From: Archaeoglobaceae archaeon
Lineage (GTDB): Archaea; Halobacteriota; Archaeoglobi; Archaeoglobales; Archaeoglobaceae
NCBI GenBank assembly: GCA_025058955.1
Contig: JANXDV010000018.1
Span: 1-16,418 of the forward strand
Direction of reading: 5' to 3'
DNA length: 16,418 bases
Shown one piece after another: positions 6,383 through 12,826 of the stretch. How positions within the stretch are numbered: position 1 is the stretch's first letter; each line of letters begins with the position of its first letter. The translations under genes and the position numbers were made by a program. The notes below the pieces were generated by a model that searched no databases, had not been told where the DNA came from, and saw only the letters and a list, made by a program, of their open reading frames with translations.

Positions 6383-7695
6383 GTCTTTTCGGCACAAATG
6401 GTGTTCGCGGAATTGCTAATGAAGAGTTAACCGCAGAGATGGCTCTCGACTTGGGCAAAGTAATAGCAACTCTAAAGCCAGGAAAAATTGCGGTTGCCTG
6501 CGATACAAGGATCTCAAGTCAGATGCTGAAATGTGCGGTTCTTGCGGGAATTATGTCCGCTGGTAGTGATGCAATTGACTTAGGAGTCGCTCCAACTCCT
6601 GCACTGCAATTTTATGCAAAAAGTAAAAGAGTTGCTGGAGTAATAGTGACTGCAAGCCATAATCCGAGAGAATACAATGGAATAAAGTTTGTTCAAGAAA
6701 ATGGGGCGGAGTTCTTCAGAGAGATGGATGAGATTAGTGAAAGAATTTTTATGAGTAAGAGCTTCAAAATTGCAAAGTGGAACGAAGTGGGCTCACTTTT
6801 ACGAGATGACTGTATTGAGCTCTATGTGAATGCTATTGTCGAAAGCGTAAGTTTAGACAAAAAATATCGCATAGTCGTTGACTGCGGGAATGGGGCGGGA
6901 TGTTTTACAACTCCAGAAATTTTGAAAAGGCTTGATTGCGAAGTTTATGGAATCAATTGCAACCCAGATGGTAGATTTCCCGCAAGAGAGCCAGAGCCTG
7001 TTGAAAGATCGTTGAATTTACTGAAAAAAGCGGTTGTAGATTTCAAAGCGGATCTTGGGGTTGCTCATGATGGCGATGCGGACAGAGCGGTTTTTGTGAA
7101 TGAGAAGGGGGAATTTGTTTCCGAAGATGCGATGTTGGCGTTGATAGCTAAGCACTACGTTGAAAAGCATGGTGGTGGTATCGTTGTAACTCCTGTCTCT
7201 TCCTCTCGTTGCGTCGAGGATGCGGTAAAAAGTGTCGGAGGAGAAGTGGTTTACACCGCAGTTGGTTCTCCAGTTGTTGCGAAAGTGATGCTCGAGAAGA
7301 ATGCGGTATTTGGTGGTGAGGGAAATGGTGGACTAATTTTTCCAGAGCATTTGCTCGCAAGAGATGGTGGAATGAGCGTTGCAAAAGTTCTCCAACTTCT
7401 TGATGAGACTGGAAAAACTCTTAGCGAGCTTGTAAGCGAAATTCCTCGCTATTACATGATAAAGGGCAAAGTCGAGTGTAGAAACAAAGAAAAAGTTTTG
7501 GAAGAGCTGAGAAAGAAGTTTCCAGATGCGAATCATGTTGATGGAGTTAGGATTGATTTTGAAAAAGGCTGGCTTCTAATTCGCCCTTCTGGAACGGAAC
7601 CGATTGCAAGGATCTATGCTGAGGGAAAAAGCAAAGAAAAAGCTGAAGAGCTTTATGCAGAAGGAGTAAGAGTTTTAAAGCAAATTCTTAGCTAA
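6379..7695 (+). CDS. glmM: Phosphoglucosamine mutase / phosphomannomutase family protein
   Basis: Alpha-D-phosphohexomutase of 438 residues, a normal length. The most likely reaction is glucosamine-6-phosphate to glucosamine-1-phosphate for UDP-GlcNAc synthesis. Visible motifs are the N-terminal FGTNGVRG (4-11), phosphoserine loop TASHNPREYNG with Ser93, metal-binding DGDADR (231-236), sugar-specificity loop GEGNGG (313-318) and phosphate-binding RPSGTEP (402-408). GEGNGG, rather than GEMSGH, favours the glucosamine-type archaeal enzymes, although phosphomannomutase activity cannot be excluded. It starts with a four-base overlap on UPF0216 and is the last gene of the three-gene operon. A T-rich tract (about 7733-7739) follows and may end the transcript. 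Confidence 0.9.
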   Translation: MSLFGTNGVRGIANEELTAEMALDLGKVIATLKPGKIAVACDTRISSQMLKCAVLAGIMSAGSDAIDLGVAPTPALQFYAKSKRVAGVIVTASHNPREYNGIKFVQENGAEFFREMDEISERIFMSKSFKIAKWNEVGSLLRDDCIELYVNAIVESVSLDKKYRIVVDCGNGAGCFTTPEILKRLDCEVYGINCNPDGRFPAREPEPVERSLNLLKKAVVDFKADLGVAHDGDADRAVFVNEKGEFVSEDAMLALIAKHYVEKHGGGIVVTPVSSSRCVEDAVKSVGGEVVYTAVGSPVVAKVMLEKNAVFGGEGNGGLIFPEHLLARDGGMSVAKVLQLLDETGKTLSELVSEIPRYYMIKGKVECRNKEKVLEELRKKFPDANHVDGVRIDFEKGWLLIRPSGTEPIARIYAEGKSKEKAEELYAEGVRVLKQILS

Positions 7696-7797
7696 AAATC
7701 TCTTACTTGATCTTGCTCTACACCTATAAGGATTTTTTGATCGAAAATCAGAATAAGGGTAAAACGGGCTTTTCAAAGTTTTTGCCTAAAGAGCAAA

Positions 7798-7806
7798 AGA
7801 TTTAAT
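7798..7806 (+). promoter_or_regulatory. TATA box for the winged-helix gene
   Basis: AGATTTAAT is centred about 28 bases upstream of the ATG at 7830. A GGAG motif (7819-7822) also precedes the start. Confidence 0.45.
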
Positions 7807-7829
7807 ATTACAAATGCTGGAGAACAATC

Positions 7830-8084
7830 ATGGTGGAAAGGGTTAGAGATCGGGAGCATCATGAGAGGTTATTTAAAGCCTCGATGAGTCCTACAAGGCG
7901 TGAAATCGTCTCTGCTATTGGCATACATGGAAAAACGATGGAAGAGTTAAAGAAAACTCTAAATTTATCAGAATTTCAGCTCAAATTCAACCTTGATTGG
8001 CTAATAAAGGAGGGGTTTGTAAAGGAAGAAGGAGGGAAGTTCAAGCTTACTGAAGACGGAATAGAACTGCTTGAAGCGGGCTAA
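7830..8084 (+). CDS. Small winged helix-turn-helix protein, putative transcription regulator
   Basis: An 84-residue basic protein with an ArsR-like winged-helix pattern. SPTRREIVSAIG is the first helix. The helix-turn-helix KTMEELKKTLNLSEFQLKFNLDWLIKEGFV ends in the usual recognition-helix-then-strand form, and the wing VKEEGGKFKLTEDGIELLE follows. There are no cysteines for metal sensing and no ligand domain, so it is a bare DNA-binding module. The start ATG has both a GGAG site and a suitably spaced TATA box. It converges on the 3-hydroxyacyl-CoA dehydrogenase gene. A regulatory link is possible but cannot be shown from the sequence. Confidence 0.8.
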   Translation: MVERVRDREHHERLFKASMSPTRREIVSAIGIHGKTMEELKKTLNLSEFQLKFNLDWLIKEGFVKEEGGKFKLTEDGIELLEAG

Positions 8085-8110
8085 GCGTAGAAAATCTAAA
8101 CTTAGCGTTT

Positions 8111-8132
8111 AAATAAATTAAAAAATTTATTT
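8111..8132. terminator. Bidirectional terminator-like AT hairpin
   Basis: A perfect 9-bp inverted repeat, AAATAAATT and AATTTATTT, with an AAAA loop lies between two convergent genes. It begins two bases past the dehydrogenase stop. The stem is all A and T, so the T-rich runs rather than stem strength would do the work. Confidence 0.45.
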
Positions 8133-8134
8133 GT

Positions 8135-9313
8135 TTATTGCGTATATCCAAACTTCTCAAACATCTTTGCCAGCTTCCCCTCTTTCAACGTTTTGGTTGG
8201 CTTAAAGATCTGTTTGCCATAGAATTTTGCAAGTTCTTCAAGTCTAGCAGCTATTTCAACGTCTTTGAGATTTCTTGCCAGCTCGAATGGTCCAAAGGGT
8301 CTGTTATACCCAAGCTTTAACGCGGTATCAACATCTTGAGGAGTTGCTACGCCCATCTCAACGAGCTTTACCGCTTCGTTGATCTCGACAAACATAAAGT
8401 CCATCGGATTGATTTTTTCTGAGGCTTTGCTCAGATCGATCTGTGGTCTTCCCTTACTCCAGTCATACCAGCCCTTACCACTCTTCGCTCCGAGTTTGTT
8501 CTCTTTTACCATCTTCTCCAAGAACTCTGGTGGTTTGTAGTCAGATCCGATCGTTTTCTCGTAGTATTTGAGTATGTGGTATTGAGTATCGATGCCCACG
8601 TAGTCCATGAGCTCAAATGGTCCCATTGGCTGACCCATGCTCTTCATCTTCGCATCAACTTCCTCAGGTGTGGCAACGCCCTTTTCAAGAATTCCTAAAA
8701 GTAGAACACTCGTCGGAGCTGCCACTCTGTTTGCAATGAATCCCGGCACATCCTTTTCAACTCTTACAGGCACCTTTCCTAAGCTTTTCACATAATCTAC
8801 AAGTAGCTTCATAACTTCTTCGCTCGTCTTCTCTCCTCTTATAACCTCTACGAGTCTCATTAAGATCACTGGATTGAAGAAATGCAAGCCAGCAAACTTA
8901 TCTTGTCTCTTAGTCGCTTTTGAAAGCTCTGTAATGCTCATCGTTGAGGTATTGCTTGTAAATATACAATCTGGCTTTGCGAACTTATCGCATTCTTTGA
9001 AGGTTTGAACTTTCAGATCGAAGATCTCTGGAATAGCCTCGATCACAAGATCCGCATCTTTTACCGCTTCTTCCAGACTGAGAACTGGTTTAATTCTTGC
9101 AAGAATTTTGTCTGCAGGCTCCTTCAACTTTCCTTTTGCTTCCATTTTCTGAAGGCTGTCCTTTATCATGTTCATTCCTTTATCTAAGAACTCCTGCTTT
9201 ATGTCTCTCATCTTTACTTCATATCCCGCCATTGCACTTACTTCTGCAATTCCATGACCCATCAATCCCGCTCCAAGAACTGCAATCTTCTTTATTTTCC
9301 CCTTCGCCTCCAT
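8135..9313 (-). CDS. 3-hydroxyacyl-CoA dehydrogenase
   Basis: NAD-dependent oxidation of L-3-hydroxyacyl-CoA to 3-ketoacyl-CoA, as in beta-oxidation or butyryl-CoA metabolism. The 392-residue protein has an N-terminal Rossmann domain with GAGLMG (14-19) and NAD-binding acidic residue Asp37. Catalytic-site motifs are SNTS (120-123), HFFNP with His144, Glu156 and FIANR with Asn195. A first C-terminal 3HCDH domain spans about 185-285. A second, shorter repeat from about 305 to the end (with GYNRPFGPFELA) is common in archaeal members. The ATG at 9313 is preceded by GGTGA at good spacing. No hydratase domain is fused. It carries its own promoter and lies downstream of the PurP-like gene on the same strand. 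Confidence 0.93.
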   Translation of the reverse strand: MEAKGKIKKIAVLGAGLMGHGIAEVSAMAGYEVKMRDIKQEFLDKGMNMIKDSLQKMEAKGKLKEPADKILARIKPVLSLEEAVKDADLVIEAIPEIFDLKVQTFKECDKFAKPDCIFTSNTSTMSITELSKATKRQDKFAGLHFFNPVILMRLVEVIRGEKTSEEVMKLLVDYVKSLGKVPVRVEKDVPGFIANRVAAPTSVLLLGILEKGVATPEEVDAKMKSMGQPMGPFELMDYVGIDTQYHILKYYEKTIGSDYKPPEFLEKMVKENKLGAKSGKGWYDWSKGRPQIDLSKASEKINPMDFMFVEINEAVKLVEMGVATPQDVDTALKLGYNRPFGPFELARNLKDVEIAARLEELAKFYGKQIFKPTKTLKEGKLAKMFEKFGYTQ

Positions 9314-9342
9314 ACACTTTCACCAACTGAAATTCGGTTACT

Positions 9343-9352
9343 TAACTTAATA
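9343..9352 (-). promoter_or_regulatory. TATA-like box for the 3-hydroxyacyl-CoA dehydrogenase
   Basis: GATTATTAAG on the minus strand lies about 35 bases upstream of the ATG at 9313. It predicts a short leader that contains the GGTGA ribosome binding site. Confidence 0.4.
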
Positions 9353-9375
9353 ATCCTTTCTTTTTTTATCAAGAA

Positions 9376-10491
9376 TTAGGTCACGATCTCACTGAGCCTT
9401 TCAAGTTCCATTGCCTTCCTTATTTCAAGCATGCTCAAGTCAAGTGGATCTTCGATCTTAACTCCATGCTTAATGGACAAATTCCTCATTTCAGGCGAAG
9501 TTGGACCAATTGCTGGATCCCCTGGAACTCTGAAAGAGACATCGAAGACTACGAACTCAAGTTCATCTCTTGGTGAGTAAGCAATTGCTCCTTGAAGCCC
9601 AAAGAGCCCTATGATCCCCGGTGGGAATTCTTCTCTGCAAGTATCAATGAGCCTCTCAGCATAATCATAAACGACTTCTTGCTTACTCTCTCTCATAGTA
9701 ACTCCAAAATGCCCTATTTCTTCATTCTTTACAGGAACATTGATCTTAAGCTGTTCTCTTGCGGGTAAATTCAGAAATCCTTGCAAATTCACCTGTCTTC
9801 GATCGCTGAAGCCAACGAAGTCAAAGTTACCCAAGACGTCTTTTAAAGCATAGCTATGGAAGTTTGCATTGAATCTTGCTCCAAGAACGTATTCTTCTAT
9901 TCTTGCCTTTCTTAGCCCTTCTTCACTGATAATTCCAGCCTTTATTAGCTCCTCAGCCTGCTGATAGTAGTCTTCTGGCGAAACCGCATAGAAAAATGCC
10001 CTCTCCAAGGGGTTCTTTGCCTGCTGAACCTTAACGATCACAAGTCTATCGATTTGCTCAGGCGATTTGAACTCAATTGGAATTCTTATTTTAGCTTTTT
10101 CAAGCAAGTAATACTGATTCTTAGCCTCGTTTCTCTCTTCTGCTCTCAAGAGATACCTATTTCCATAGATCGGCACCTTTAACTTCTTCTCTATGTTCTC
10201 ATATCCGACGTAAACCGCAAAACTTCTGTTTGGAATTAGAATTGTGTTGAGCTCAATTAGCTTCTCCTGCACCTCTTCATTGACCATCTCTTTGAAGGAC
10301 TCGAGAGTTATAATATGGTCGTAAAGGTGTCTATTGAATTTAGTGTATAACTTCTCTCTTCCCTTCTGAACAACAATTGCAGTCTTAAAACCCCAGGCTT
10401 TTGCTGAAACCCCGATCTCCTTTGCAGAATGGGAGCCGAAGATTGCAATTGTGACATCCTTATAATCTTCAACCAATTTTCTTGGATCCAT
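9376..10491 (-). CDS. PurP-family ATP-grasp protein, divergent paralogue of FAICAR synthetase
   Basis: A 371-residue member of the PurP family. The founding enzyme makes FAICAR from AICAR, formate and ATP in archaeal purine synthesis. Family features are IAIFGSHSA near the N-terminus (16-23), VPIYGNR (106-112), HIEEYV-like RIEEYVLGA (197-205), SDRR (229-232), a LPAREQL segment and RKAMELERLSEI at the C-terminus. Key stretches differ from canonical PurP. The glycine-rich ATP-grasp segment (normally like K-F-P-G-A-R-G-G-R-G-Y-F) reads VKVQQAKNPLERAFF (153-167), and the usual S-A-R-x-x-G-G-T-N motif reads SFRVPGDPAIG (319-329). It may therefore be a paralogue with another substrate. It lies 19 bases downstream of the ADP-ribosylglycohydrolase, probably in one operon. 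Start ATG is at 10491. Confidence 0.85.
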   Translation of the reverse strand: MDPRKLVEDYKDVTIAIFGSHSAKEIGVSAKAWGFKTAIVVQKGREKLYTKFNRHLYDHIITLESFKEMVNEEVQEKLIELNTILIPNRSFAVYVGYENIEKKLKVPIYGNRYLLRAEERNEAKNQYYLLEKAKIRIPIEFKSPEQIDRLVIVKVQQAKNPLERAFFYAVSPEDYYQQAEELIKAGIISEEGLRKARIEEYVLGARFNANFHSYALKDVLGNFDFVGFSDRRQVNLQGFLNLPAREQLKINVPVKNEEIGHFGVTMRESKQEVVYDYAERLIDTCREEFPPGIIGLFGLQGAIAYSPRDELEFVVFDVSFRVPGDPAIGPTSPEMRNLSIKHGVKIEDPLDLSMLEIRKAMELERLSEIVT

Positions 10492-10510
10492 AAGATCGCT
10501 TTTTCACACT

Positions 10511-11428
10511 CTAAATTATCTTTACTATTCTCTCGTGGAGTTCGTAAAGTCTGTGGGCAAAATCTCTGAGAATATCTGAATCTTCTAAGCGGTCTATAAA
10601 CTTATTAGGAATTTTTTCTATCCCCTCAGCACCCTTTATAGCTCCAGTTATTGAAGAAATTGAATCTGTGTCTCCTCCAGAATTTGCGGACTTTAGAACA
10701 GCGCTTTCAAAATCCTTTGATGAGAAAACACAGTAAAAGCTCATTGGAATCACATCAAGAACTGAGATCGAATTTCCAAGCTTTTCAACCGCTATTTCAA
10801 GCTCTTCATCTCTTAACTCGTATGCATATTGTATTTTATCCGAGAGTAGAAGATCGTATTTTTCAACTCTCTTCGAGACTTCTTCAAGCATCTCTTCATC
10901 GCTAAATTCAAGAACTTTACAAGCGATGGCAATTGCAACCGCTACCGCTCCCGCTATTGCTGTATTGCCTTTATGTGTAATACTGGAGGAGATCTCAGCG
11001 TAACTTTCTACAAGATTGAAGTTGAAGTGATAAACTAACCCAATTGGTGCAACTCTCATAGCGGAGCCACATGTGTCAGAAATAACCCCGGAATTTTTCC
11101 AACTCATTCCACGCAGTAGGTTGATCACCGCAATTCTTGTTGTTGGACCAACCCTTCTTCCACCAGACAAATACCATTTCTTTAGCTTTTCAGCAAAGTT
11201 TTCAGGATCAAAATAAGTTGTCTCGAGTAAAGATTCTGCGAGGAGTATTGTCTGCTCTGTGTCATCTGTCCACTGTCCCGCCTTTAGATCGCCGTAAGGA
11301 GATGGAAGAAAATCTCTGATCTCGCCATATAATTGCTTGATCTTCTCCCTACTCATCCCTTCTGCGGGCATTCCAAGCGCATCACCGATTGCGAGTCCAA
11401 GAATGCAACCTTCAAACTCTTCAACCAC
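10511..11428 (-). CDS. ADP-ribosylglycohydrolase family protein
   Basis: A 305-residue protein of the ARH/DraG family, which removes ADP-ribose from proteins or small molecules using two magnesium ions. The N-terminal metal motif GQWTDDTEQT contains Thr54, Asp55 and Asp56. The C-terminal motif GGDTDSISSITGAI supplies Asp253 and Asp255. Length is normal and no signal is present. The start is a GTG at 11428 giving MVEEFEGCILGLAIGDALG, the family's usual opening. No ribosome binding site is seen, but an AT-rich box on the minus strand is spaced for a leaderless message. The target (modified arginine, an ADP-ribosylated nucleotide or another substrate) cannot be read from sequence. It is first in a probable operon with the PurP paralogue. 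No ADP-ribosyltransferase gene is in the window. Confidence 0.92.
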   Translation of the reverse strand: MVEEFEGCILGLAIGDALGMPAEGMSREKIKQLYGEIRDFLPSPYGDLKAGQWTDDTEQTILLAESLLETTYFDPENFAEKLKKWYLSGGRRVGPTTRIAVINLLRGMSWKNSGVISDTCGSAMRVAPIGLVYHFNFNLVESYAEISSSITHKGNTAIAGAVAVAIAIACKVLEFSDEEMLEEVSKRVEKYDLLLSDKIQYAYELRDEELEIAVEKLGNSISVLDVIPMSFYCVFSSKDFESAVLKSANSGGDTDSISSITGAIKGAEGIEKIPNKFIDRLEDSDILRDFAHRLYELHERIVKII

Positions 11429-11449
11429 ATGTTTTGCTTGGAAAGGAGC

Positions 11450-11460
11450 TTTTTAAAATT
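11450..11460 (-). promoter_or_regulatory. TATA-like box for the ADP-ribosylglycohydrolase operon
   Basis: An AAATTTTAAAA-type box on the minus strand is centred about 27 bases upstream of the GTG at 11428. It supports a leaderless start at a non-ATG codon. Confidence 0.4.
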
Positions 11461-11500
11461 TTTCAAATGGGACTAAATTGAGAGATTTTTGTTTCAAACG

Positions 11501-11509
11501 AAAATTATA
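11501..11509 (+). promoter_or_regulatory. TATA box for the lipoprotein gene
   Basis: AATTATATT is centred about 26 bases upstream of the ATG at 11531. The upstream in-frame ATG at 11489 therefore falls outside the predicted transcript. Confidence 0.5.
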
Positions 11510-11530
11510 TTTGCTCATATCCAAACTGAG

Positions 11531-12010
11531 ATGAGTATGAAGAATTTCAAAATAATTCTGCTACTTGTCGTATTACTTTCGGCTTGTGTAGAAAAACAAA
11601 AGATGGAAGAGCAGAAAGAAATTTATGATAGATGTCTTGAAGAGCTCAAAAACGAAAAAGATCCAAGTCTCAAATTTCTTGGAGTTGAAAAACAACAGTT
11701 TGATGAAAAATTGATAGAGGTGTGCTGTGCAAAAGTTACCGGTGAAAATGGAACGGTAAAGTATTGTTTCGAACCTGTGATCTCCAAACTCAGCCCAGTT
11801 TACTACCGAAACATTGTTTTTTGGAAATTGGAAGGAGAAAGAGAGATAAAAGTGTTGGAAGGCTATGAAAAGGACAATAAATTCTGGTGGAAATCCTATG
11901 ATGAAGAGGGAAAATTGACGGGAGTTGTGGAGTATTACATGGGTAAAGAGGATCTCTGTGCAAAAATCTTCGACTCAAAGGGTGTTCTCATTGGAGATAC
12001 TTGCAAATGA
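11531..12010 (+). CDS. Small predicted lipoprotein of unknown function
   Basis: A 159-residue exported protein. The N-terminus MSMKNFKIILLLVVLLSAC has a short basic region, a leucine-rich core and a lipobox LSAC, so Cys19 would be lipid-modified and the protein membrane-anchored outside the cell. The mature part is charged. It carries a CC pair (VCCAKV), a further YCFEP cysteine and two more cysteines near the C-terminus (LCAKIF and DTCK), so disulfides are possible. A repetitive WWKSYDEEGKLTG / FDSKGVLIG pattern resembles short beta-hairpin repeats. I recognise no family. The ATG at 11531 fits the TATA box, and the ATG at 11537 is equally compatible with the signal. It converges with the lipase, 16 bases apart. 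Confidence 0.75.
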   Translation: MSMKNFKIILLLVVLLSACVEKQKMEEQKEIYDRCLEELKNEKDPSLKFLGVEKQQFDEKLIEVCCAKVTGENGTVKYCFEPVISKLSPVYYRNIVFWKLEGEREIKVLEGYEKDNKFWWKSYDEEGKLTGVVEYYMGKEDLCAKIFDSKGVLIGDTCK

Positions 12011-12026
12011 TTGAAAAATAAAAAAT

Positions 12027-12668
12027 TTAGTTCAATTTAGATTTGACTATGTTATACACGGTTGTGTCGGTGAGCATTGCAATGTGTCCGCAATACACTG
12101 CTCTGTTGTCACATCCTTGGAGTTGTGGAGAAGTAGATGGCTGGACAAGCTCATCGATTGGACTATATATAGAGGTGCATTGAATTCCCGCCGGGACTTC
12201 TGGTGGTCTGTTGAGCATTGTCAGGAACGAGCTCCCAATCCTCATGTCGCCGTATAGTGCATAGATCGTTCCATGGTGTGGGGAGCCGAGGGTTATGTAG
12301 TCATCAACATTCGCTGCTCCACCCATGTATTTCAGGTAATACCTTGTGCTCAATCCACCCATGCTGTGGGCAACGATGTCGATCTTGCTCGCTCCAGTGG
12401 TTCTCTTTATAGCATTAACCCAGTTAGCAACTTCCTGCGCATTTCTAACATTTGCGCCACTGCTCATATCCAATGGGTTCGAGAATGTATAGGCAAAGAG
12501 TTTATTGCTTGGCCATCCATCCGCAACGAGCCTTGCAATCATCGTGTTCCAATTCGATGCTGAGCCAGAAAGCCCATGCACAAACAAAACCGGATCCTTT
12601 GCCTGCACAACGACAGGCGACATCACTAAAGCCAACAATATTCCAAGAGCTAAAGCTTCTTTTTTCAA
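12027..12668 (-). CDS. Secreted alpha/beta-hydrolase, class-2-type lipase/esterase
   Basis: A 213-residue secreted hydrolase expected to cleave short to medium acyl esters outside the membrane. The signal peptide is residues 1-23 with cleavage after VQA. The oxyanion-region HG (31-32) follows FV. The nucleophile elbow AHSMGG gives Ser102, and likely partners are Asp172 (YSPIDELVQP) and His195 (CGHIAML). Length and layout match small bacterial lipases such as Bacillus LipA and the class 2 family. Three cysteines (164, 186, 193) allow one disulfide. The start is a TTG at 12668 with GGAGGTG five bases upstream. An ATG at 12731 lies upstream of the TATA box and cannot be in the transcript. Resemblance to bacterial enzymes hints at transfer, which is unproven. 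Confidence 0.88.
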   Translation of the reverse strand: MKKEALALGILLALVMSPVVVQAKDPVLFVHGLSGSASNWNTMIARLVADGWPSNKLFAYTFSNPLDMSSGANVRNAQEVANWVNAIKRTTGASKIDIVAHSMGGLSTRYYLKYMGGAANVDDYITLGSPHHGTIYALYGDMRIGSSFLTMLNRPPEVPAGIQCTSIYSPIDELVQPSTSPQLQGCDNRAVYCGHIAMLTDTTVYNIVKSKLN

Positions 12669-12673
12669 GTTTC

Positions 12674-12680
12674 CACCTCC
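12674..12680 (-). promoter_or_regulatory. Consensus ribosome binding site that fixes the lipase TTG start
   Basis: GGAGGTG on the minus strand ends five bases before the TTG at 12668. This is one of the two strongest ribosome binding sites in the window and decides the start. Confidence 0.75.
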
Positions 12681-12705
12681 ATAGTCTTTCGTTGCTAATT
12701 GATTA

Positions 12706-12715
12706 GATATATAAA
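12706..12715 (-). promoter_or_regulatory. Strong TATA box for the lipase
   Basis: TTTATATATC on the minus strand is close to the archaeal consensus. It predicts a transcript start near 12685 and a leader of about 17 bases that contains the ribosome binding site. Confidence 0.65.
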
Positions 12716-12739
12716 GATTACGGTTTTTCATGTAGAAAA

Positions 12740-12759
12740 ATTACAATTATTATTGTAAT
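12740..12759. promoter_or_regulatory. Palindrome upstream of the lipase promoter, candidate operator
   Basis: ATTACAAT and ATTGTAAT form a perfect 8-bp inverted repeat with a 4-base spacer, about 25 bases upstream of the lipase TATA box. The position suits an activator or a dimeric regulator site. It could also be a hairpin in the region between the CobT-like gene and the lipase. Confidence 0.4.
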
Positions 12760-12772
12760 GATATGTATACAC

Positions 12773-12790
12773 TTTTTAGCTAACTAAAAA
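12773..12790 (-). terminator. Possible terminator of the CobT-like gene
   Basis: A 7-bp inverted repeat, TTTTTAG and CTAAAAA, with a 4-base loop lies 37 bases past the stop of the CobT-like gene, with T-rich runs around it on the minus strand. The stem is weak. Confidence 0.3.
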
Positions 12791-12826
12791 ACTTTCAGAA
12801 ATATGAAAAAATTTATATAGTAGCGA

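Noticed and set aside
7733..7758. GATTTT / AAAATC inverted repeat after the mutase gene
   Set aside because: Six AT-rich base pairs around a 7-base loop are expected by chance here. The T-tract alone is the likelier termination signal.
12218..12706. Three overlapping plus-strand open frames opposite the lipase
   Set aside because: They are antisense to the lipase catalytic motifs, show low-complexity Ser/His/Arg composition and have no promoter or ribosome binding site.
12669..12731. Longer N-terminus for the lipase starting at the ATG at 12731
   Set aside because: The TATA box lies between this ATG and the signal peptide, so the codons would not be transcribed. The TTG at 12668 has a near-consensus ribosome binding site and exposes a normal signal peptide.
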